Below are positions 26,389 through 33,770 of a stretch of 64,000 nucleotides of DNA, in pieces (positions within the stretch are counted from its first letter, which is position 1; every line of letters begins with the position of its first letter). The translations under genes were made by a program, and so were the position numbers. Origin of the DNA: Scybalosoma faecavium (GTDB lineage: Bacteria; Bacillota; Clostridia; Christensenellales; Christensenellaceae); the NCBI GenBank assembly GCA_018716135.1, contig DVKG01000001.1, positions 1-64,000 on the forward strand, written 5' to 3'. Under the pieces are notes generated by a model. That model worked only from the letters and a program-made list of their open reading frames with translations. It was not told where the DNA came from and ran no database searches.

Positions 26389-26435
26389 ACCATATCGTTT
26401 TTAAATACATTTGTCAATAGCATGTGTATACACAT
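26389..26435 (-). promoter_or_regulatory. Promoter and palindrome upstream of the PTS IIC-like gene
   Basis: On the minus strand TTGACA (26412-26417) and TATGGT (26389-26394) are separated by 17 bases. A perfect 14-bp palindrome ATGTGTATACACAT (26422-26435) lies four bases upstream of the -35, a typical activator or repressor site. The rest of the 26311-26675 gap is AT-rich; it also has an inverted pair GAAAGT…ACTTTC near 26460-26480 and no gene. Confidence 0.6.
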
Positions 26436-26675
26436 TTCACAACATTACATTGTATTATGAAAGTTTCGTGTATACTTTCCCTCGTTTTTACAAAAAAACA
26501 AGGCGATTATACCACTCTTTTTTTATTTAACATCAGAATTAGTGTCAACATTTTGTAAACAATGAGCTTTGTGTGAAGAAATTTTTTATAAAAAATGATA
26601 TACTGTATTACAAATTTAAGGAAGAAATTTTAGAAGATATAATAAATTAAATACTTTATTTCACAGGAGGTACGG

Positions 26676-29159
26676 ATGAAACACAGACCGTTATACAAGT
26701 CCTTATTATTTTTATCGACCTTTTTATTCGTGTTCTGCTTTTCTGCGCCTGCTATGGCGGAAGAAGCTCAGGCGTCCCCGCTCGAGTTTATCGAGCAGGA
26801 GAACGCGCATTACTACGCCGGCGATGAGATCACACTCATTCTCAACGCCATAGAAGATTCCAGCGCGGATATCTCCATAACAGACGCAAATGACAACATC
26901 ATATATCAAAGCGAAGAACCCGTGTCTCTGAAATCCGGAGAAAACGAAGTCGCTCTCACCGCGCCCGAACAAATCGGCGAGTATACCGTACATGCAGCGA
27001 GCGGCACAATCGAAGCTCTCATTCCTATCAGTATAGAGAACAAACCGGCAGAAGCATCGGCAGTCTCGGAGGCGCCCTCCGCTTCTCCCTCTGTCGCTCT
27101 CGAGAGCATAGCTCCGCTTCCCTCGGAAGAGACCGTTCCCGTAGATTCTGAAACACCGGCTGAATCCGAAACGGCGTCGCCTTCGGCAGAAGCTTCCGCC
27201 GATGCAGAAGAATCTGACGCATCGCCCGCAGTATATTCATCGCGCGCTGCCACGCTCACACTCACAGGCTACACAGCGCCTTCTTCCGTAAAGCAGGGCG
27301 GCGTATTCAGCCTCAAGGGTACTATAAAATCCACCGAAGCTTTCACGAGCGTTCGCGTTGCAATCGAGGACGTCACCAGCGGCGACTATGAGATAGACGT
27401 AAAGAAGAGCGTCAGCAGCACCACTTCATACAGCATGTCCAAAATAGACGGCTCCGTAAAATTCTCTACGCTCGCCGCGGGCACAAAGCGCATATACATA
27501 CAGGTTAAGCTCTCGGGAAGCAGCAGCTACACTAACGTAGTAAGCCCCACAGAGTTCTCCGTCACCTCCAGCACAAAACAAAGCATCACTATCTCCGGCG
27601 ATACCACCGCCGAATACGGTGAAACGATAAACTGGAAAGTCAAAATAGGGAAAAAGACTAAGGTTTACCTCATAGTAGAAACACAAGACGGAAAGCTGGC
27701 TTTTTACGGAAAGAATAACAGCTGCTCCGCTAAAACCTATTCTCTCGCATGGGGCATGGGAGTCACAGCAGACAACGAGCTCGGCCTGAGCTCCGGCGAC
27801 AAGCTCCCCGTCGGTTCCTATGTTTTTAAAGTAATTTCCGAGGGAATCGTAAAAACACACAATTTTACCGTAACCAACTCTACACTAAACGTCTCGATTT
27901 CCGGATACACGCCTCCGACCACGCTAAAGCGCGGAGCAAGCTACAGCCTGAAAGGCACCCTCACCTCTAACAAAGCTATCAAGACGGTGAGAGTCCTGAT
28001 AAAAGACGCATCTTCAAACAGCGAGATAGACGTCAGTAAATCGGCGGGAAGCGTTAAGACATATTCTCTCTCAAACATAGACGGTTCTGTAAAATTCGGA
28101 ACTCTAACTTCAGGTAAAAAGACTATTTCTATCATCGTGACTACTACCTCCGGAGTTGTGTATACAGTATCTCATGCCGATTTTGAAGTCACAGATTCGG
28201 GGACAAGTTCCGCCGCTACGTACACGCTGTCGAGTTTTTCCGCTCCGGGCACGTTGACAAAAGGCTCTTCTTACAGCCTTACGGGCACTATAAAGTGTAC
28301 AAAAAATCTCGAATCGGTAAAAGTTTATGCTAAGGACACAACCGATTACGACACAGTAGCGAGCGCCTCCGCGACCAACATCAACAGCACAAGCTACTCT
28401 CTCTCAAATCTCGCGAGCAAGTTCAAGCTGGACAATTTGGACGAAGGCAGCTATATAATGTACATAACTGCAACGGCCTCAGGAGAGGACGCCGCAACAG
28501 TAAAAACATCCGCATTTACCGTTGTCTCTGCGGCCGCAGTGACTCTGACCGGATACACGCCCCCGACAAGCATAACAATGGGCAAGAGTTACTCCTTCTC
28601 AGGTACTCTTAAATCCGGATCGCCTATGACTAAAGTGCGCGGTGTAGTAACCGATGTATCCACAGGAAAAACAGAGATAGACGTCAGTCATACCGCATCC
28701 AGCGTCACATCTCAATCTCTCAGCAAGCTGAACGGGCTGGTCAAGTTCGGTACGCTCACCACGGGCACGAAGAAATTCGCCATAATCGTCACTACCAGCG
28801 CAGGCACGGTGACCGTCAGAGAAGATGAATTTAAAGTTGTCTCCGCGGCTGCAGTGACCCTGACCGGATACACGCCCCCGACAAGCATAACAAAGGGCAA
28901 GAGTTACTCTTTCTCAGGCACTCTTAAATCCGGTTCGCCTATAACTAAAGTGCGCGGTGTAGTAACCGACGTATCCACAGGAAAAACAGAGATAGACGTC
29001 AGCCATACCGCATCCAGCGTTACATCTCAATCTCTCAGCAAGCTGAACGGGCTGGTCAAGTTCGGCACGCTCTCAACGGGTACGAAAAAATTCGCCATAA
29101 TCGTCACTACCAGCGCAGGCACAGTGACCGTCAGAGAAGATGAATTTAAAGTAGTCTAA
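26676..29159 (+). CDS. Large secreted protein with repeated beta domains
   Basis: This 827-residue protein has a signal peptide (residues 1-28), an N-terminal domain (about 29-125), a Ser/Pro/Glu/Ala-rich linker (about 126-190), and then a series of ~105-residue repeats. Repeats open with a GYTPP or GYTAP motif followed by a (K/S)GTL(K/T)S element and an EIDV…SxSKxxGxVKFGTL core, and end in a VTV-type strand. I count five such repeats plus one divergent domain (about 300-405). The last two repeats are almost identical at both protein and DNA level. No LPxTG, S-layer or membrane anchor is visible, so it may be released or bound non-covalently. AGGAGGT precedes ATG 26676. Possible roles are matrix or adhesion; none is shown. 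Confidence 0.75.
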   Translation: MKHRPLYKSLLFLSTFLFVFCFSAPAMAEEAQASPLEFIEQENAHYYAGDEITLILNAIEDSSADISITDANDNIIYQSEEPVSLKSGENEVALTAPEQIGEYTVHAASGTIEALIPISIENKPAEASAVSEAPSASPSVALESIAPLPSEETVPVDSETPAESETASPSAEASADAEESDASPAVYSSRAATLTLTGYTAPSSVKQGGVFSLKGTIKSTEAFTSVRVAIEDVTSGDYEIDVKKSVSSTTSYSMSKIDGSVKFSTLAAGTKRIYIQVKLSGSSSYTNVVSPTEFSVTSSTKQSITISGDTTAEYGETINWKVKIGKKTKVYLIVETQDGKLAFYGKNNSCSAKTYSLAWGMGVTADNELGLSSGDKLPVGSYVFKVISEGIVKTHNFTVTNSTLNVSISGYTPPTTLKRGASYSLKGTLTSNKAIKTVRVLIKDASSNSEIDVSKSAGSVKTYSLSNIDGSVKFGTLTSGKKTISIIVTTTSGVVYTVSHADFEVTDSGTSSAATYTLSSFSAPGTLTKGSSYSLTGTIKCTKNLESVKVYAKDTTDYDTVASASATNINSTSYSLSNLASKFKLDNLDEGSYIMYITATASGEDAATVKTSAFTVVSAAAVTLTGYTPPTSITMGKSYSFSGTLKSGSPMTKVRGVVTDVSTGKTEIDVSHTASSVTSQSLSKLNGLVKFGTLTTGTKKFAIIVTTSAGTVTVREDEFKVVSAAAVTLTGYTPPTSITKGKSYSFSGTLKSGSPITKVRGVVTDVSTGKTEIDVSHTASSVTSQSLSKLNGLVKFGTLSTGTKKFAIIVTTSAGTVTVREDEFKVV
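28531..29158 (+). repeat. Tandem 315-bp duplication inside the secreted-protein gene
   Basis: 28531-28845 and 28846-29158 are near-identical, with a period of 315 bases (105 codons). Differences are mostly synonymous, with ATG/AAG and ATG/ATA swaps. This marks a recent in-frame duplication. Confidence 0.9.
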
Positions 29160-29180
29160 AAGACGCCGCTTCAAAGTTAA

Positions 29181-29216
29181 AGACGCATACCAACCTTTTG
29201 GTATGCGTCTTTTTTT
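29181..29216 (+). terminator. Terminator of the secreted-protein gene
   Basis: Perfect 13-bp stem AGACGCATACCAA / TTGGTATGCGTCT with a 4-base loop and T run. The gene for tadA ends just beyond on the other strand. Confidence 0.92.
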
Positions 29217-29222
29217 ACAGCC

Positions 29223-29717
29223 TCAGCTTTGTTTAGCTTTTCGCCTTTCTATCTTCTTTTTTTCCCGTTTTTCGGCAAAATAGCTCTTTAGCAGGGCTGA
29301 GCATTCCTCTTTGAGCACGCCCTCCGTAACCTCCGGTTTGTGATTGAGTTTCCCTTCGGTTATGTTGTACACACTGCCCATTCCGCCTGCCTTCGGATCG
29401 CGCGTGCCGAACACCACTCTCTCCACTCTTGAGTTTACTATCGCTCCGGCGCACATAGCGCACGGCTCCAACGTGACATACAGCGTACATCCTATCAAAC
29501 GCCATCCGCCCAGCTTTTTCGCCGCTCTGGTCATTGCGAGCAGCTCGGCGTGGGCCGTAGGGTTCCCCGATGACTCACGCGTGTTGAATCCCCGCGCTAT
29601 TATTTCTCCTTCCCGCACAACCACAGCGCCCACGGGCACCTCGTCTCTGCGTTTCGCCGCCTCCGCCTGCATTATGGCTCGGCGCATAAAATACTCGTCA
29701 TTCTTCATTCTCAACAT
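29223..29717 (-). CDS. tRNA-specific adenosine deaminase TadA
   Basis: A 164-residue deaminase with HAE (His56, Glu58) and PCAMC (Cys86, Cys89) zinc and catalytic motifs. It converts A34 to inosine in tRNA-Arg(ACG). It could also start at ATG 29708. Both choices overlap the upstream lipoprotein gene by 10-20 bases, so translation is coupled. The Lys/Arg-rich C-terminal tail is consistent with tRNA binding. Confidence 0.93.
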   Translation of the reverse strand: MLRMKNDEYFMRRAIMQAEAAKRRDEVPVGAVVVREGEIIARGFNTRESSGNPTAHAELLAMTRAAKKLGGWRLIGCTLYVTLEPCAMCAGAIVNSRVERVVFGTRDPKAGGMGSVYNITEGKLNHKPEVTEGVLKEECSALLKSYFAEKREKKKIERRKAKQS

Positions 29718-30105
29718 ATCCGCCGCTTTTCAGCTTATTCAGCCGTCTGTCTCCGACTATATAAAATATCCTCGCATTCTGATAATCTATCTCTGCGCCT
29801 TCGCTGTCTCCGCTGAGCGATTTTTCATATGCACGACTCAGCAGACGCATACAATTAATAAAATCACGCTTCACTTCTTCAACGCCGTCGCTGCCATGGG
29901 TGTTTATACCCTCTACGTCCTCTCTGAGAGCGTAGAGTTCGCCTTCAAGCCAAATGTTTTTCCCTTCAAATACCTTCGCCGCCGCCTCATTCGTCCTGCC
30001 CAATATGTCGAGCTCATCAAAGTCGTTTTCAAAAAGAACAGCATTTGACGCACACCCGACAAACAGCAGCAGCGCCGCCAGAGCAGCCGCCATGATTTTC
30101 CGCAT
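29698..30105 (-). CDS. Small lipoprotein of unknown function
   Basis: A 135-residue protein with a lipoprotein signal (lipobox FVGC, cysteine at residue 18). The mature part is helical and acidic with a TPR-like stretch (LLSRAYEKSLSGDSEGAEIDYQNARIF). AAAGGAG precedes ATG 30105. It lies between the SurA-like lipoprotein (15 bases upstream) and tadA (overlap), in one minus-strand unit. Confidence 0.65.
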   Translation of the reverse strand: MRKIMAAALAALLLFVGCASNAVLFENDFDELDILGRTNEAAAKVFEGKNIWLEGELYALREDVEGINTHGSDGVEEVKRDFINCMRLLSRAYEKSLSGDSEGAEIDYQNARIFYIVGDRRLNKLKSGGYVENEE

Positions 30106-30120
30106 AGCTCTCCTTTCCGA

Positions 30121-30759
30121 CTACGATATAAACGTATCGTATGTAAACTCGTGATTCTCCATGCCCGGGAAGCCGCACTCCACTTCCATAAGCTGAGCCA
30201 ATCCCTGCACCTCATGCTGTATGCTCTCTTTTAGATAATCAGGATCGGAAATATGAGTATAGCTCTCTGCCGCATACAGATACACCTGCTCTGCGTTTAT
30301 TTCTTTTTCATAATTGTCAAGATTCCACTCCTGAAATTCGTCGTCCGACATGCCCAGCTCCTCCTGCAGCCTCTCCAGATAAGTATTCAATTCTTCAGCA
30401 TCCGTCATCCCCGAAGCCGCATTCTGCATATATGTGTCATAATTGGATTTTAACTCAGATCTCCCGGCGTCAGACTGCACACCCAGTTTTTTCGCCAGAG
30501 AATCGAGCAGCGCCAGCTCCGCCAGCTCAGTAAAAAGCTGCTCGTCTGATTTTCGGCTTACGCCCATTATTTCACTCTGCAAATCGGCAGCTTTGCGCGA
30601 TCGTATGAATTCCTCGCCGTCCAGCAGCACCTCTCCATCCGCCTTCAGAAGCTCCGCTTCCGGAGAAACAGACTCCGTCGCGCTCCCCGCGCAGCCTGAT
30701 ACCGCAAGCGTAATCAGCAATACTGCAGCAGCCAGAGCCCTGAGCGCCTTTCTCATCAT
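30121..30759 (-). CDS. Lipoprotein with SurA N-terminal-like domain
   Basis: A 212-residue protein with lipobox VSGC and a helical mature domain. Its order (GEVLLDGEEFIR, then ELALLDSLAKKLGV, then EELGMSDDEFQEW) matches the N-terminal chaperone domain of SurA/PrsA-type foldases, but no parvulin domain follows. ATG 30759 overlaps the stop of the YhhN-like gene (ATGATGA). It probably sits on the outer face of the membrane and may help fold exported proteins. Confidence 0.7.
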   Translation of the reverse strand: MMRKALRALAAAVLLITLAVSGCAGSATESVSPEAELLKADGEVLLDGEEFIRSRKAADLQSEIMGVSRKSDEQLFTELAELALLDSLAKKLGVQSDAGRSELKSNYDTYMQNAASGMTDAEELNTYLERLQEELGMSDDEFQEWNLDNYEKEINAEQVYLYAAESYTHISDPDYLKESIQHEVQGLAQLMEVECGFPGMENHEFTYDTFIS

Positions 30760-31448
30760 ACGCCTACTCCCACTAGATATGCGCCTGTCATTATTACACA
30801 TCCCAGCATGTGCATCGGCGGACGTATCAATGTTGCGAGCCTGTTCTCTTTTTTGCTTATATACCCCGGGAGCAGAGCCGCCGCTGACAGATATGTAATA
30901 GCTGAGCCCACGACAAACATTATATTTCCCGCGCTGCTGTTCGCTATCATTATCACTATTCCGCACGACAACATAAAGCTGAGCAAAACTGCATACAAAA
31001 TCGAGTGTACCACAGCATCGCGCACTTTAACTCCGGCCAAAGACCACATTACAAACATTATAAGCGTAAACACTAAGGTCGCAGCCAGCGAATAGAAGTT
31101 AAACAGCTCGCTTATCAAACCTATGGACGTGAAAACATACTGCCATACGAAGCAAATCAACGCCCATCTGAAAAGACCTATGTGCATCTGACCTCTGTCT
31201 ATAGTATTGTCGCACATTGCCAGCATTATGTCTCCCAGAGCGATCCATATCGACGCGAGCAGAAAAGCAAGCGTTCCGCCCTTCGCCATGGAGACCGCAG
31301 CCATAGCTATAATCAGCACTCCCGTCACAATCCTCGTTATCAGCCTTGTTCTGTAATTTCTTTTAAGCTGTACTCGAGAATAGCATATAGACCCTATCAG
31401 AGCGAGCACGCCGAGTATTGCTCCAATGAGCTGTACTGTATTCCACAT
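30756..31448 (-). CDS. YhhN-like (lysoplasmalogenase-type) membrane protein
   Basis: A 230-residue protein with seven to eight membrane helices. The helix with IWIALGDIMLAM and the later GSAITYLSAAALLPGYI agree with the YhhN/TMEM86 family, which hydrolyses vinyl-ether bonds of lysoplasmalogens in some members. Plasmalogens are common in anaerobic Clostridia, which fits. The match is by overall pattern only. AGGGGGATA precedes ATG 31448; it is the first gene of the unit leading to tadA. Confidence 0.5.
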   Translation of the reverse strand: MWNTVQLIGAILGVLALIGSICYSRVQLKRNYRTRLITRIVTGVLIIAMAAVSMAKGGTLAFLLASIWIALGDIMLAMCDNTIDRGQMHIGLFRWALICFVWQYVFTSIGLISELFNFYSLAATLVFTLIMFVMWSLAGVKVRDAVVHSILYAVLLSFMLSCGIVIMIANSSAGNIMFVVGSAITYLSAAALLPGYISKKENRLATLIRPPMHMLGCVIMTGAYLVGVGV

Positions 31449-31714
31449 ATATTATATCCCCCTTCGTATTACTGACTATTTTACCTCAAAAGCTCTCCCG
31501 GCGCAACCGAAGGCGAAAAAGGTCTCAAATCTTTAATCTTTTCTATCCCTTTTTATTCCTCCGAGAAAAAATTCCAAAGATACAGCAGAAAATTTATTAT
31601 TGTGATATAATCAGTTCTATAGCAACGGCGCGTAAAGCGTCAAACATGACATAAAGCCGTCCTGTTTTTCGGTGTATAATAGCTCCGCATTGCAGCACGG
31701 CTACGGAGACAGTT

Positions 31715-33712
31715 ATGGATAGATTTATTCTTCACTCTAAATACAAGCCCTCAGGCGATCAGCCTCGCGCCATCGACGAGCTGGCCTCCGGAATACAACA
31801 GGGCAAAAGCGCGCAGGTTCTGCTCGGCGTGACAGGCTCCGGCAAAACCTTCACCATGGCCAATGTCATAGAACGGGTCCAGCGCCCCGCCCTGGTTCTC
31901 GCGCACAACAAAACTCTCGCGGCTCAGCTTTGCAGCGAGTTTAAAGAATACTTCCCCGAGAACGCAGTGGAATTTTTCGTCAGTTACTACGACTACTATC
32001 AGCCGGAGGCGTACATCGCCAGCAGAGACATCTACATAGAAAAAGACGCCAGCGTAAACTCCGAAATCGACCGCATGAGACACAGCGCGACCAGCGCTCT
32101 GCTCGAACGCCGCGATGTAATTGTCGTCGCTTCTGTCAGCTGCATATACGGCATCGGCGCCCCGGAGACATACCGCGACGCCACGGCAACCGTCAGAGTC
32201 GGCGCAGAAATGGATCGCTCCGATTTCATAGACAGATTGGTTGCGATTGGTTTCGTTCGGAACGATTATGAATTTACACGAGGCACATTCCGAGTCCGCG
32301 GAGACATCGTAGAGGTCTTTCCCATGTCGCGCAGCGATCGCGCTATTCGAGTAGAATTCTTCGGAGACGAAGTAGACAGCATAAGAGAGGTAGACGCGCT
32401 CACAGGCCGGCCGCTTTTCAGCACGTCATATGCTATGATATTCCCCGCGACGCATTACGCCATGGATAGAGAGACCGTGCTCTCCAAGCTCAGCGAGATT
32501 AACGCCGATATGCTCGCACAGGAGAAAATGTTCCTGAATGAAAAGAAATTCCTGGAAGCGGAGCGCATAGTCCAGCGAACGCGCTACGACATGGAAATGC
32601 TCCGCGAGGTAGGCACCTGCACAGGCGTTGAAAATTACTCGCGATACTTTGACGGACGCTCCGCCGGAGAACCTCCGTATACTCTGCTGGACTTTTTCCC
32701 CGAGGATTTTATATTGTTTGTGGACGAGTCCCACGCCACGCTTCCGCAGGTCCGCGCTATGTACAACGGAGACAAAGCCAGAAAAGACATGCTTATAAAT
32801 TACGGCTTTCGTCTGCCCGCGGCGAGAGACAACAGACCGCTCATGTTCCATGAATTTGAATCTAAAATTCATCAGGCCGTATACGTTTCTGCAACCCCTG
32901 CGGAATATGAGCGCGAGCTGGCAGGCGGAGAGGTAGTGGAGCAAATCGTCCGCCCCACGGGTCTGCTCGACCCGCCCATAGAAATTCGCCCCGTCGCAAA
33001 TCAGCTCGACGATCTTCTCGGCGAAATAAATAAGGTCACAGCTCGCAAAGAGCGCGTGCTCGTGACTACCTTGACCAAAAAATTAGCAGAGCGGCTCACG
33101 GATTACTACACCGAGCTCGGAGTCAAGGTCTGCTATATGCATTCCGACATAGAAACTCTCGAACGAATAGAAATCGTGCGCAAGCTCAGGCTCGGAGAAT
33201 ATGATGTGCTCGTCGGCATCAACTTGCTCCGCGAAGGTCTCGATATACCGGAGGTCGCTCTCGTCGCCATATTGGACGCAGACAAAGAGGGCTTTCTCCG
33301 CAACGAGACCAGCCTGGTGCAGACCATCGGCAGAGCCGCACGAAACGCCGACGGCAGAGTAATACTTTACGCGGACGTCGTCACTAAATCCATAGACAAA
33401 GCGGTCAGCGAGACGAACAGACGCCGCGCTCTTCAAAAGGCTTATAACGAAAAACACGGCATAATTCCGCAAACCATCAAAAAGAACGTCGCCGAAGCGC
33501 TGACTATGTCTACGGATGAAACCGCCTCCGAGGAATCCTCAGACGCCGAGCGCATAGCTCTCCTCACAGAGCAAATGAAACAGGCCGCTGCCGAGCTGGA
33601 ATTTGAAATCGCCGCCAAGCTGAGAGACGAGATAAAACGTCTCCAAGGCGACGCGCCCGCCGTCACCGCGCCTAAGCCAGTCAAAAAGAAAAGAACATCC
33701 CGCAAGCGCTGA
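31715..33712 (+). CDS. Excinuclease ABC subunit B
   Basis: A 665-residue UvrB. Visible are the Walker A GVTGSGKTFTMAN, the beta-hairpin region VSYYDYYQPEAYI, the DESHAT Walker B, the helicase motifs EGLDIPEV and QTIGRAARN, and a C-terminal UVR helix (EQMKQAAAELEFEIAAKLRD) that binds UvrC. It verifies damage in nucleotide excision repair. A GGAG precedes ATG 31715. uvrA follows after 58 bases; uvrC is not in the window. I see no GAAC-N4-GTTC SOS box upstream. Confidence 0.98.
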   Translation: MDRFILHSKYKPSGDQPRAIDELASGIQQGKSAQVLLGVTGSGKTFTMANVIERVQRPALVLAHNKTLAAQLCSEFKEYFPENAVEFFVSYYDYYQPEAYIASRDIYIEKDASVNSEIDRMRHSATSALLERRDVIVVASVSCIYGIGAPETYRDATATVRVGAEMDRSDFIDRLVAIGFVRNDYEFTRGTFRVRGDIVEVFPMSRSDRAIRVEFFGDEVDSIREVDALTGRPLFSTSYAMIFPATHYAMDRETVLSKLSEINADMLAQEKMFLNEKKFLEAERIVQRTRYDMEMLREVGTCTGVENYSRYFDGRSAGEPPYTLLDFFPEDFILFVDESHATLPQVRAMYNGDKARKDMLINYGFRLPAARDNRPLMFHEFESKIHQAVYVSATPAEYERELAGGEVVEQIVRPTGLLDPPIEIRPVANQLDDLLGEINKVTARKERVLVTTLTKKLAERLTDYYTELGVKVCYMHSDIETLERIEIVRKLRLGEYDVLVGINLLREGLDIPEVALVAILDADKEGFLRNETSLVQTIGRAARNADGRVILYADVVTKSIDKAVSETNRRRALQKAYNEKHGIIPQTIKKNVAEALTMSTDETASEESSDAERIALLTEQMKQAAAELEFEIAAKLRDEIKRLQGDAPAVTAPKPVKKKRTSRKR

Positions 33713-33770
33713 TATTCTCCACGCCTCTGCGCTTGCATGAGACCTGACCGGAAGGAAGTAAAATACAGCA

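Noticed and set aside
31449..31714. SOS (LexA) box before uvrBA
   Set aside because: No GAAC-N4-GTTC or close variant was found upstream of uvrB.
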